Part shown: piece by piece, positions 52,456 to 64,000 of the stretch
Numbering within the stretch: the stretch's first letter is position 1
Layout: every line of letters starts with the position of its first letter
Program-made: the position numbers and the translations under genes
NCBI GenBank assembly: GCA_964035545.1
Contig: OZ037767.1
Location: 20,810,628 to 20,874,627 of the forward strand
Direction of reading: 5' to 3'
Length of the DNA stretch: 64,000 bases
Origin: Bugula neritina
Taxonomy: Eukaryota > Bryozoa > Gymnolaemata > Cheilostomatida > Bugulidae
The notes under the pieces: generated by a model
The model's database searches: none
What the model was told of the DNA's origin: nothing
What the model saw: the letters and a program-made list of their open reading frames with translations, nothing else

Positions 52456-54233
52456 TTTAAGATTCTCGTATAAAGGTATGATTGATTTAGTCCATTAAAA
52501 ACTCTAGGAAATCGTTCCGGAGGCTACTTAATTTTCACAACTGGACGGCCACTCTACGCAGTAGGAAATAATCGCTATCGGCTGCAGTCAAAACTATTAG
52601 CAGTGATTTGCTATTAACACATGGTAGGAGGGACACTGAATGCCTACTCAATCACGTGATTAAAGATAAAGAACAAAAGTAAATGTGGTTAATGAATGAA
52701 CTCTACTAGAATAGGTTAATATAGGTCAACAACTTTTCAGAACGTTAGCACTGTGAACATCGCGTTCAACCTTTTTAGCTCTCGACAGCTTCTAAATTTA
52801 GATAAGAGACTGGTCAAAAATATATAGGGTTTGCAGTTGGATTGCAGCTGTAACTGCAGGCATGCATGGTGGAACAAAGTGGTTACAAGAGTTGAACTGT
52901 TGATGTGCACCATGCTGCAAAGATATTCTGATGGATGAATGCACATTCAACCAAATAGTTTACAAAGAGATTCCTTTCTATAATCAAATAGTTGGCAGCT
53001 AGAGCATTTTCATACAATACTTACAAACCAGTTTTTTTTTCAATAATAAAATATGCATGGTATTATACTCAGCTAATCCTGGTTTGTTCCCATGTGTACC
53101 CCTAGCCATACACACTGACACATGACTTTTAAACTGCTTTTAAAGTTCAAGATGAACGTAAACAAGTTGTAGTCTTTTACGTATTGTTGGCTTCTTTATC
53201 ACTTGTCTTATACTTTGACTTTTAGAAATTGTCGGCTCTTGAGATAGAGCAGGGCACCCAGTCAGATATATATTGCAAGGCTTGAAACTCCTAGAGTTAG
53301 TTGCGCTCTTGAGCTGAATGACACACCTTTTAAATATGATTTAATATAAGCAAGTTTCTTCCATTGCAAAGGTGTGGGCCAATGTACTCTGTTCTGTGCT
53401 GACAAAGGAACAAGCCTTGAAACAGCTGTGCATGCACACACATCTGATGTGCCAGAAGCTAAATTCTACGGATGCAGTCAATACAGGTAATATAAATGAA
53501 GTAATGTTTAACCACCTGTAGCTTGAAGCTGAACATTTAATATATAAGATAAGAAAGCAACAATAGAGATCAGTTCATTTAACTGGGAGTTACCTTGTCT
53601 TTGATCTTAATCTTGAAGCACTGATCTGTTAATATTATGCACGTACAGATGTGGAGAAACACTAATAAGTAAAATATACTATTGAAACGCGCTAGAAAAA
53701 AGTAGGAGAGAGTAACTCCAAAAACATAATTTTCTAAATTTTGATATCCATTTACTTGATCAACAACCCCATGGCTACAATAATCAACTAGCAGAGTTTA
53801 AGCGTTTCCTTGTATTTAAATATACTTCCTATAGAAATGTATGAGTTATTAGTAATGCTCTGTGGTTTAGTACAACTTTCAACACATTCGTTTGCCTAAT
53901 AATGCACCAGTTTAGCAGCTAAACTGTTCACTCCCGTCTGGTACAAGCTGAGTAACAAATTTTTGCCCAGCACACGTTATTTTTGCCAGATGTGTACTCT
54001 TATGCCTGTTCCTAGAGTTTTTACAACAAAACCTATACACTGTAATTTATTTACTATATGTAAGTATGCTTATTAAACATATTTCTATTTTTATTTTGCT
54101 ATTCTAATACTTTATTACTAAACAAGATAAATATAGACAGATAACAATCATTAGGTAAGTCAAAAGATATAACTGTGATTAAACTCTTAAAATTTAAGCT
54201 ACAAAACAATAAATGATTATTTTACTATCAACT
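52456..54233. other. Intergenic region upstream of the CUB-TM gene
   Basis: Promoter side of the CUB-TM gene and 3' side of the zinc-finger gene. No coding exon, tRNA or complete mobile element seen. Confidence 0.6.
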
Positions 54234-54239
54234 TTTATT
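54234..54239 (-). promoter_or_regulatory. Candidate poly(A) signal of the zinc-finger gene
   Basis: Minus-strand AATAAA about 0.42 kb after the inferred stop codon. Confidence 0.45.
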
Positions 54240-54488
54240 GGAATATGCAATACAATAAAACATTAAAGTATACTATGGTAATAATACGGCATCATTATAA
54301 GAAAGTGGAGACGCCCTGCCATCTCTAGTCTGCATAGTAAGCAGCACAAAGTCATCACAGATGGTGAAACCACAACAACGTATTAACCAATAAATGCTAA
54401 CTTCAGTAAAATAATAATACATGCAATCATAGTCTATATACAAAATGTCCAGTGTTCATTAGTTCCTGACATTACTGTTGACATAAGC

Positions 54489-54562
54489 ACTAGCTACTAG
54501 TGTCAGTGTCAACCTACTAGTGTCAGTGCCAATCCACTAGTGTCAGTGTCAATCTACTAGTG
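54489..54562. repeat. 20-bp CTACTAGTGTCAGTGTCAAT repeat
   Basis: Three to four copies in the 3' UTR of the zinc-finger gene. Confidence 0.88.
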
Positions 54563-54661
54563 TGAGGTGGTCAACTGGACGGGGCTAAGGTGAAATGTAC
54601 AAAGGGGAGACAACTGACATCGCGCGATTTGGTGAGAATTTATGCTCCAGTTTCGCAGAAC

Positions 54662-57600
54662 TTAGCTAAAAAAGAAAACAGGATGTGACAGCAGTCTAGT
54701 GTCAGAACCAAGTCAACCGAATGTGTTACCCACAACAACAGCACAGGGTGTTGCACCATCATCATGCAGCAAATACATGGCAAATATTTCATCCCATTAA
54801 ATCATGCTATAAATGATTTTAAAAATTAAAAAAACTTGTCTTGTTGCATTTTGTTGATCACAGAACTTAATCTATTACAATATATTATATAAGATAATAT
54901 GCTATAGAATTTACATATAAGTTATAAATAATTTTAGATGTGATCCATATTCAAACAGCAAATGTATAGAATAAAAAAACGCAGCCACGTTATTGGCTGG
55001 TCTTCATAACAAGAAGTAGCCCTGACTGCAGTTATGACATCACAGGAAATGAGTCATCACCTCAAACTAGTACAGCGGGGAACCACCTCGCGACATCATT
55101 TAACATCATACTCAAGGACTTCACAGAAGAAGGATACTTAAAGACAGGAAGAGGAAGTTGGGAGAGTAGAGAAGGGGAGAGATACACACCTGTTGATTGA
55201 CGTTAGCAACTCATCAACTCCGTCGTCGTTGGAGGTGGACTGTATGGGCATCTGACCAACATCTGGCAGGTGAGGGACAGACGGAGGAGTCGTCTCAGGT
55301 GCTGCCTGGCCAGCCGGGTTGGTCACCAAGTCATTCAGGAACACCGTTACTATACCGTCAGCATCAGCCTCCGTCTCTGTTGTGTTGGCAATGATTGGTT
55401 TGGAGGTGCCTTCCTCTACAGACACAGGATATTGTGACATATGTGGTGGTGAAATGCAAGAATACAAGAAACTATGCTAAGAGGACTTTCTCTTTACTGT
55501 CCTTATTTACACTTCTCTGACTCATGAGCAAGCTAGAGAGTAGCTGGTGCTAAACAACATAGAGTTTAGCATACAGGAAGTATATGTTCTGCAATGCAGG
55601 AAGGAGGACAGTTAAAAGACATCACTGGAAAATTATTAATCGCTACATAATACATTTTGGCCCTCCTTTCCCAGTGGCAAAAGACATAACAACATCTAAT
55701 TAAGAGGTAATATTTGTCTCATGATTACAACTCTCAAGAAAATCTAAACAAAAAGACTCGAACTCACCTTCATGGGCCTTGATGTGCAGTTCCATCACCT
55801 TCTGGTAGCTGTTCCTGTAGTCACAGAAGGGACATCTCAGCTTACCCACTTTCTTGGCCAGACCTTCGTGTCGGTTCTGCTTGTGCTTTATCATCTGCTG
55901 GGAGGTGGTGGCGGTAAACGTGCACTGGTCACAGTCTATGCGTAGCGCCATGCCCCCTGTGGTGCCGGGCTTCAGCACACCCCCGGCCTGTAAGACACAC
56001 AGCATCGTTAATTTGTCTTCTCAACCTCTATAGTTTACTCAATATTCAACATCTTACCTGCTACTAAACGATGTATTAGTACTATTACCTATTTCCAATC
56101 TTTCATTTCAAGAAACTCGACTTTGAAAACAAAGTCCTCCAATTAATAAAGCCATAAATTAAAAATTGAGTTGTAAATTAAAAAAATGAAATTTACAATA
56201 AATATTCAAATCTAAATTTTTGTTTGTTTCCAACACAAACCAGATACAAATTTATATCGGTATCTTGATGGTAGAACCTGGTAAGTGAATTAGGTTAGAA
56301 CCCTCCCCGTCTCTGTTGTAAACCCTCCCTGGTAGTTGAGTCTAACCTGAAACTCCAGCCTGGTGTACTCAACCCGGCTAATAAACAGCTTATTACTATT
56401 AATGGCAATCCATATCCCTCGACTCAACAATGTTGTGGCTCTAGAATTCAGACACTTGCCGAGATTTTCAACCAAGGCACAACCCTACTACTCAGTTAGT
56501 ATCTAGCACCTACCTTCTTGGAGTGAACGTTGGACTTCAAATGCTTCACCACAACTGATTTCTCGGCTCCCCTGAAGGGACAGAGAGGACACTTGAAGGG
56601 TTTCTCCCCGGTGTGAGTTCTTTCATGGCGTCTCATCTTGTACGGCTCTCGAGTTCTGTAACCGCACACCTCGCACGTCTTCATCGGAATGTCATCTCGA
56701 GACTCTCTCAGTTTGCGAAGTTTCTCTTTGATCTCTTCAGAAGACATCTGTTTCTTGGGTTTCTTCTTACGAAGTTTACCATCTTTAGTGATCATGTCTG
56801 TCAGCTCCACTTCCTTCTCTCCGACATTCACCACAACAACTGGAAAGGAAAAGCACATTGAGATCCACTGCAGGTAGAAAAAAACTCTGTGTGTTGAGCG
56901 ATTAAACTGAAGTACAAAACTTTCTGATTTACAATATATACAACTTAAATCACAAGCTACCAAATAATAAAAAAGTGGTTCGATGTACATCATCATGTGT
57001 AAGTAATAATGTTTAACTTATTAGAGGTAAGCTACTAGACGTAAGTCACTAAGTGTAAGTTAAAAGGTGTAAGTCACTCCAGTGAGTGACTAGATGCTAC
57101 GTTATATTATAGCAGTAGTTTTTCTAGGAGTAGAGTTGAAGGGCTGAGGTGACCACCTACCTTGGTCTTTGATGACAGCTGGAGTTGTCTGTTCAACAGT
57201 TATGACGGCCATCTGAGGTTTGGCAGCATTTTCCTAGAATAAAACCCGAGCGTACAAGTATAGATAACTCAGAAAAATATAGGAAAAATGAGTTATCTAT
57301 CAGATAATAGCCAGTATAAATACTTAATTTTCATTCAGTTTGTCTGCTATGGAATCTTCTGTTGTACAAAAGCACAGGACAGGAGAGCATAACTCTATCA
57401 CAAGAATAATACTCAAATTGAAATAATACTTTAATTATTCGCTTGTAAATGATTTGGCTCTCCATTATTACAGGTTTGAATTTTCATGCAGCAGGCAAAT
57501 TTATGATGGGCAAACCAAGCAAATACTAGACCTGCTAATGTTACTAAAACAAGTAGAGTACATAACTCCACATAAAAAACTATTTGACAAGCACTTACTT

Positions 57601-57736
57601 TGGCTATCATGATGTTTAGGGCCGCCTTAACCTTCTCAATAGACATGATACTATTGGTGAGGTCTTCAACATTTCTAGAGTTGAGAGCCACGTTGATGAT
57701 AGCTACTTCTTCATCGGTGAGAGTCTCCTCAGACAT
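54662..57736 (-). CDS. C2H2 zinc-finger protein, four fingers (328 aa)
   Basis: Probable DNA-binding nuclear protein; no ortholog assigned. Exons on the minus strand: 57599-57736, 57161-57233, 56514-56839, 55768-55987, 55190-55415 and a last coding piece 54662-54665, where AG|C TAA supplies one Ser and the stop. Phases close (987 bases). The start is the ATG of MSEETLTDEEVAIINVALNS; this 46-residue acidic, probably helical N-terminus is not recognised. A Lys-rich linker (KLRKKKPKKQ, about 92-101) may be a nuclear signal. Fingers: C126-H146, C154-H176, joined by the canonical TGEKPF linker, then C198-H219 and C231-H251. Fingers 2 and 3 have five-residue His spacings. The C-terminus is acidic and Pro-rich (PETTPPSVPHLPDVG). 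The last exon rests only on a strong CTTTTTTAG-type acceptor and phase. Other ends are possible. Confidence 0.84.
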
Positions 57737-60641
57737 GTTTGCTACTTCTAGTAATACAAATCATAAGAATACCACCACGTGTTCAAATATTCCTTAAAAC
57801 ATAAACCATTTAGTATAGATCAAAACAGAAATACTAAAGCAAGCTAGAATGTACATTCAATTTTAGATTAGTATAATACCAATAATTCTAATAATAAATA
57901 AATAACCTAATTTTAGTATTTTGTTTCATCCAAGATTTGCTCACGGTTACACTTTTGGTCATAATTTGCTGATGTGTACTAAATTAAGTAAAATGACTCT
58001 AATCACATTATCATTCATTATGATGATCATTCACTACATCACTGCACACGCATATTACTTCATTGACTTAGCCACAGTGGATGTGACTAGTCACTAGGGT
58101 TTATCAGTATGAGCATCATTCTGTAGGTGTATGTTTATAAATGTGACAATGAGTAAACACGTTAACAATGTAACATGATCCTCATACTCATTGCAAGCGT
58201 AATGTGAATGTACATTTAATGTAAATTATGTAATTAATCTATTTTGATTGTCATAGTCATAAACCTTCTGATTATTATTTGATTATAAAACTAAAAGTAA
58301 TTCATTGTGATAATTTTTAATTCAACATCAACATAAATATAATAGAAAGTTCTATCGTAATAACGTAAGACTAAGTCATTAGCTTACTGACTTAGTTCTA
58401 CCTTACTTACAGTTACTGAGTAACTCTAACTGTAAGTGCAAGTGGGTTACTGCTGTTTCATACACAAGTTGTTTCGTGTACCGGTCGTTTTGTTCCTAAA
58501 CTGATGTACACAAAATGAATAATGAATTAACCTCAAACTCAGATAATAAATAAATCTGCAGTCCTGCACCCAGTGTTAGTCTGTAACTCATCATCATTGC
58601 AGCTACGTAATGGGTAACCATAATGCCTACGCCAATGGTGATTTAGAGAAAGTTTTAAATATTGTTATCAGATTTAATATTATTTAATGATAATGGCGAG
58701 AAAATTAAAATTTATAATTTATTAAATCAACTTTAACTTAAAGCAAAAATTGATAAAATTGATTATGATCATCATTAGGCATTATGATTATCAACATGAA
58801 ATATGAATATCATTATGATTATGACTCACTCAGTACCATAATTAACAATCATAATGATGGTGATAATCATAATCGTTATCATTTAATGATTTATAATAAA
58901 TGATGATCATAATGATTTCATTATGAATAGCGTAACCATAATCATAATGGCAATGACAATGTGAATGTCAATAGATACTAGATAGACACAGCTGATAGCT
59001 GTACTATAACTATTACTAGTAGTAGTAATACTAATACTAATAGTAGTACTCTAGTACAGCACTAGTAGTAGTACTGACAGTAGTAGTAGTACTAGTAGTA
59101 GTAGTACTTATCATTCAATTTCATCATTGATGATTGATCATTTTGATACTGATAGTCATAGACTATAGTAATAGAGTGATAGTCAAACTCAAAGTCAAAC
59201 CCAAGGCCAATGCCAAACTGATAGTGATAGTGATAATCTTAGTCATACTCACAGTCGTACTCACACTCAGCCATAGTGATAGTAAATTGTATAGTCTGAT
59301 ACTAATAATCATACTCATACTTACTCTTACTCTTAGTATGACTATCACTATCATAGTGACTATGAGTATGAGTATGAGTATCACATTCACTATGAGTATG
59401 ACCATCACTATCACTGATAGTGATAGTCATACTGATACTGATAGTATCAGTGTGACATTGACAATCACAATGATTAGTACTACTACGACTAGTAATAGAA
59501 CAAGTATAACAATAAAAATCAACACTGAAAATATAAGGACTAAAGTGAAATAACAAAATATACTAGTGCAGCTTTTAAATTTAACTCAGGCGAAGAAAGT
59601 ACCTAGAAAATGTGAAATGTTGTAGACTAAAATTGAACTTACGATTGAGCGCAATGGACAGGGTAAATAAATTTGCTGAGATGACGCGTCACGTAAGAAG
59701 GAGCCTTTTGTTTCCTAAGCTATTGTTGGTCACCCGCCCGATCTCGACACCCCCAACCGGTAGTTATTCAAGAGAAAACAACTCTTACTAATTAGCAAAA
59801 CCTGCAACTTGATTCTTTTCAAAATTGCAATGATAGTTGAAAAAGATATTCCAGTACAACAATTATTATTATTATTATCGTTGTAAGAATTTTTCACATA
59901 TTATTGAATTTATTTGCAGTTTAAGTAATAATGGCAGTCAAAAACAAATTTTAAGAACACCAAACGTTTATCAAAATACATTATAATTAATATTCCTAAA
60001 AACTGTTTAAAATAGTCTAAAATTCGTGATGGATGCCTGTTGAAGCAGCTATATACAGAAAGCTCAATAAAATAAATAATTAGTATAATATGTATGTCTT
60101 TGTATGCTTTACAGTATTTAGCATCGCCTAGTATTTAACATTATATACTACTTAGTATTTTGTGATGAAAAGCTTAGATTCAATAAATTTACCAGAATAA
60201 AGAAAGGTGGAACAGAAAAATGGATTCTTTAATACAAAGGGCAAAAGGTGTTACATGAATACATTGTTTAAGGTTAATGAATATGAATTATAAGTGATGA
60301 AGCATTTTTATATTAAATGTAGTATTATAATTTTCCCAATACTATGTTTGTTAGAATCAGTGTTTTGCATACTTTCTAATGCTACAACAGTGTTATAGTG
60401 GCATAGGATTCCCTGGTCAGTTCTAAATGTTCATAGATTCAAAATATCCTAGTAGTTATCAAAGACATCTTCATATTGTAATATACTGAGAAAGCAAATG
60501 ACATTGCGGCAATCGTTGTGGTATATCTTTATGCTGTACATAATTGCCATGTCCAATATAATTAGATTTGTAAGAGTAGAGCAAAGATAAAAAGATATTT
60601 TTAATACTGCAGTTTTATTTTACATTAATTTTGTTGAAAAG
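57737..60641. other. Shared upstream region of the divergent zinc-finger and anoctamin genes
   Basis: About 2.9 kb between two start codons facing away from each other. No coding exon supported. It contains a degenerate CATNAT/ATGATNA-rich stretch and the cryptic repeats listed below. No core promoter element can be assigned with confidence. Confidence 0.6.
58985..59480. repeat. Cryptic simple sequence: (GTA)n-like, then TCATAC/AGTGATAGTC-type
   Basis: 59000-59110 is built from ACTAGTAGTAGTAGTACT permutations. 59150-59480 is built from degenerate hexamers of CATACTGATAGT type on both strands, self-complementary over short distances. Open frames here are made of Ile/Thr/Ser/Met repeats and are not genes. 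Confidence 0.85.
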
Positions 60642-63600
60642 ATGGAGCAATTATCAGTTAAGAAATCTTACGCAAGCAGCTCACAAGTAAGCAAAGGTCC
60701 ATACCAGCAGAGCAGTACTAATAGCTCCACACTTCAAACTTTCTATGGCAGCGCAAATGTGAGTATTTAAACTTTATCACATACAGTCTCTTTTTAGATA
60801 TCAATGGGCCAAATGCATCTCAGCTGCTATTATCTCCACCTGATTATACTTTATCAATACTGTTTCTTCTTGGAAATCATTTTAGTATTTCTATAAAATA
60901 AGAGTTGAATAATTAAACTAACACTAGCAAGGCAAGGTTCAGCTGGTATTACAAATCACATCTAATTCCTGGTTTACTAATTGACAATCCAAGCCAGGAA
61001 ATATAAATACATTTTTGATATTCAATATAGACTAAAAACTATAATCGCTTAATACTCATACTTTCAAAATTTTATGCAATTATTGTAATATGGTTTTACT
61101 AGTATAGGTTGGCATGAACTTGATATATACTTGATATATACTTGGTATGTGCTCGGTATGTACTCAGTATATGCTCACTATTTACTCAAAATGAACTCAT
61201 CTTGTACTCAGTGTGTACTTAATATGTACTTGGTTTGTACTTGAAATATACTTAACATGTACCCACAATTTACTCAACATATGTACTCCGTATGTTTGTG
61301 ATGTGCATTCAGTTAGAAGTTGATGTGTTATAGGCTACTTAATACGCATTTAGTATAATACTGCACTACACCATAATATGGTGCACACCATAGTGAATAC
61401 TTGTAACAGATTAAACGTCTTAATTTAAATTTATAGTTTAAAAACATTTAGCTACTATTTTTCCTACAAAAATGAAAAAGTTTTGTGTGTGAAGATGCTG
61501 AATAAATATTTACAGAACTCTCAGTTGCAACCTGACTCATCGGTGTTTAGACACTTGTCTAAAGACATCCACAACAAAAAGGAGATCAGACAGCTGCATT
61601 TGAAGATTGTGGTAATCTTCTATTATCTTGCTCTGTCTGGAAGCTTTGGAAAATAATAGATGAATTATATTATCAAAAAATATTATATAAATTATGATAT
61701 AAATAGATAATATATAAACTATAATATATTAAGTAAACAATATATAGAATATAGCATACAGATTATTTCATTGTAGATTATATTCTAAATCAAACTAGTT
61801 TACTTTAACTTGATTCATGTTTCTTCTTTACATGATTTACAAAATTGATGATCAAGAAAATAAAAATTCCTAAGCATATTTTGCACTGAAAGTGTTATGG
61901 ATTCTATAAATAGACTGTGTGATATATAGAGAGAACTGCTGGAGCATTCGCTGCACCCCAGAGATGAGATGTTCACAGATATTTCTAGGAGTGACGAGTT
62001 ACTGAGATTGCAGAATGCTACTTACAAGGGACTCTTTTTTGATGATGAGAAACGGAGAATTGGTTAGTGAGTTTTCAAGTTCAAAAATTTTTAAACACTA
62101 ATAATGAACTTCAATCATAGTGTATATTGTAATGTTTATGTAACAGTGAGCACAACTTAGCTCTGTGTACAAAATTAAGTTGGGTCAAGGTGGGTACAAG
62201 CTGGAGGTATTTTTTTCTATGTATGAAATTTTTTAAAAAGCATACTTAGTGTTAGTTAAACATGGACAGCACTAAATAAATTATAGTCGCTGATACTTGA
62301 ACAATATTTAAGAAACAAATGCACAATATAAAGCTTATAGCCAATAGAAATATGCTGTATGCGACCATAGGTACATAAGCTTAGCCTTTGTTTCACTAAC
62401 CTTTTTACCTGACCCTCACATAAAGTATATTATTTATACATGGATACTGCTTTTACAGACTTCATTCTAGTATATGAAGAGAAGACAGACACCAGGCCTG
62501 AGGACGACAGTGAGAAAAAGAAAGCGGTGTTTCGAAAAAAGTTTTTGATGGGATTATTGAGAGCGGGACTTGAGGTGGAGAGGGTAAGTGAGTGGTGGAT
62601 GTACATAACGACAGCATTGGCAAGGGATATGCAACGGCAGCAGGTTCACATGATGATCAACACAAGGCAGCTTGTTGATCATAAATTATAAGTGACTATA
62701 CTGTACTTCCTTTAAGTAATAAAAACTGTATAAGGCATCTACTATACCAGCTTTTATGAAGCTGACTATAGTGTTAACTGTAAATGAGCTCATTCTCGTT
62801 TACTCACAGCAAATTTCAGCTGGAAAAGACATAGAATATACTTGTGTAGAGTAAGGTTGTAGCGTAACGTTGTGTGTAATGTGAAAGTAGCATTTCTCTG
62901 TTATATTGACAGGCATTTCAGCTAGCTCAAGGTTCTCGTATCAACTACATAAAGTTGCACCTCCCCTTCCCCATTTTGTGTGCGTATGCCGAGGACCTGA
63001 ACTTTGCCGTTCCTCTTCAGGTAAATAGTGACCACAGTACGCAACAACATAATATGTGCTAGGTATCTAGGATGGCATCTATAGTATACTACTTTGTGTA
63101 ATGACACTCCAGTCACCTTGAGACATTTTCTGTTCATCACTGTTCTTAGAAAATTGTACTGTTGTAAAGTAAGTACAATCTTAAAGTTCAAAACATATTA
63201 ATAAGCAGAGGTTTCTGAAACTAGTGTACTTTGATTGACTGTTCAGCTTGACAATTAAATAGTTACTTGCGCACGAAGGCAAATAATTTTTACAAAATTT
63301 ATTGTAAATGCTATTCCCTAAGTGATATGTAAAACCTTCTTTTGTTTCTATTGAATCCACAACTTTTTGCCAGCAAAAATTGTTTACAGCAAAAATGTCT
63401 CAGTCCAACTGTGATTTTTTCTTGCATGTCTTTTTTTGTGATGCATCAATTTAAATTTCTACTTTATATCATTTATAAATCTTATAACTTGAAACCTAAT
63501 GATCATAGATACTCTTCCGGTATTTAACTGTCACCATCACAGTGGTGCAGTATGTGCCGTGTTAGTGTGATGTACATGCAATGCTAAAAATTGTGTTGTC

Positions 63601-63776
63601 ATATGCCTTGTTTTACTATACGATCATGGTACTAGGATATATTTATATTTATTGTATTTACTTTTTAGAGGAATGCTGTGTAATTTTGCTGCCATTAATT
63701 ATAACTCATTACAATTTAGTTAACTTTTCAAAATTTTATTATTTTTTCTACAAACAGGAGATTGATGAGAACACAA
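60642..63776 (+). CDS. Anoctamin (TMEM16 family), N-terminal part, continues beyond window
   Basis: Anoctamins are ten-helix calcium-activated chloride channels or lipid scramblases (family knowledge). Only the cytosolic N-terminal dimerisation domain is in the window, so channel versus scramblase cannot be judged. Exons: 60642-60758, 61516-61611, 61930-62062, 62459-62583, 62913-63020 and 63758-63776, all with GT-AG borders and matching phases. About 199 residues. The start is MEQLSVKKSYASSS. Diagnostic segments are LFFDDEKRRI-DFILVYEEKT across the exon 3/4 junction, FRKKFLMGLLRAGLEVER, and INYIKLHLPFPILCAYAEDL, which align with the IDFVLVYE...GLxLE...VKxHAPWxVLCxYAE pattern of ANO proteins. 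The sixth visible exon is only 19 bases (EIDENT) and may be longer or spurious. Confidence 0.88.
61105..61290 (+). repeat. ~11-bp TACTTGRTATG cryptic repeat
   Basis: Degenerate repeats of TACTTGATATA / TACTCAGTATG in the first intron of the anoctamin gene. A similar run occurs at 34955-35035. Confidence 0.75.
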
Positions 63777-64000
63777 GTAAGAAAAATTATCTCAATATAT
63801 TCAGAATTTAAAGGATTGCTCTATCTTAGTTTATTACAATCACATTATAATTATGAACTATAATCTAATGTGTATGCAAACAATTGTGACTTTGCAAAGG
63901 GATATATGCCTAGAAAACAGCTTTTCAAAATTCCAGTTTTGAGGGAGGTAAAATTTTCAGCCATGAAAAAGAATAGCCTAATACGTGACGTGTGAACGCC

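Noticed and set aside
59134-59556. Open frames of about 80-140 codons on both strands (Ile/Thr/Ser/Met-rich)
   Set aside because: Product of degenerate simple sequence; all frames lack stops for compositional reasons, with no splice context or known domain.

Overview
The window is animal (metazoan) nuclear DNA. It is AT-rich, its genes are split by GT-AG introns, and it carries many intronic minisatellites plus decayed DNA transposons. The recognisable genes are conserved animal genes (DDX18, a Quaking/HOW STAR protein, an anoctamin). A SUEL lectin fused to CUB and a transmembrane segment, and a dispersed GGGGAGATAACTC-like motif, fit a marine invertebrate, perhaps a mollusc or other lophotrochozoan. 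That placement is inference; the species cannot be fixed from the sequence alone. All gene models were assembled by hand from splice signals, reading-frame phase and remembered family conservation. In every model the exon phases close without a frameshift.

Layout. (1) 28-3653, plus: the 3' eight exons of DDX18 (Has1-type DEAD-box helicase); the 5' end lies outside the window. (2) 7946-19605, plus: a Quaking/HOW-type STAR RNA-binding protein with a QUA1 exon, two KH exons, two alternative QUA2 exons (5a and 5b) and three possible C-termini, followed by a long 3' region rich in ACTAAY motifs. (3) 23462-24621: a hAT-type element. (4) 25522-37859, minus: a nine-exon gene for a signal peptide-SUEL lectin-CUB-stalk-transmembrane-tail protein; its first intron holds a second hAT copy and foldback repeats. 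(5) 42132-52455, minus: a nine-exon gene for a CUB-stalk-transmembrane protein with a long Tyr-motif and proline-rich cytoplasmic tail, probably a tandem relative of (4). (6) 54662-57736, minus: a four-finger C2H2 protein. (7) 60642-63776, plus: the 5' six exons of an anoctamin (TMEM16), continuing past the window.

The most notable signals are in the STAR gene. Its two QUA2 exons have matching phases and lengths that make joint inclusion a frameshift, which implies mutually exclusive splicing of an RNA-contacting segment. One C-terminal exon carries the HPYQR-type ending of nuclear QKI-5. Together with the dense ACTAAY motifs (the family's binding site) downstream, this suggests an autoregulated, multi-isoform gene. 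The two neighbouring CUB membrane proteins look like uncharacterised receptors. Tandem repeats repeatedly abut splice sites across the window and contain acceptor-like or donor-like units.
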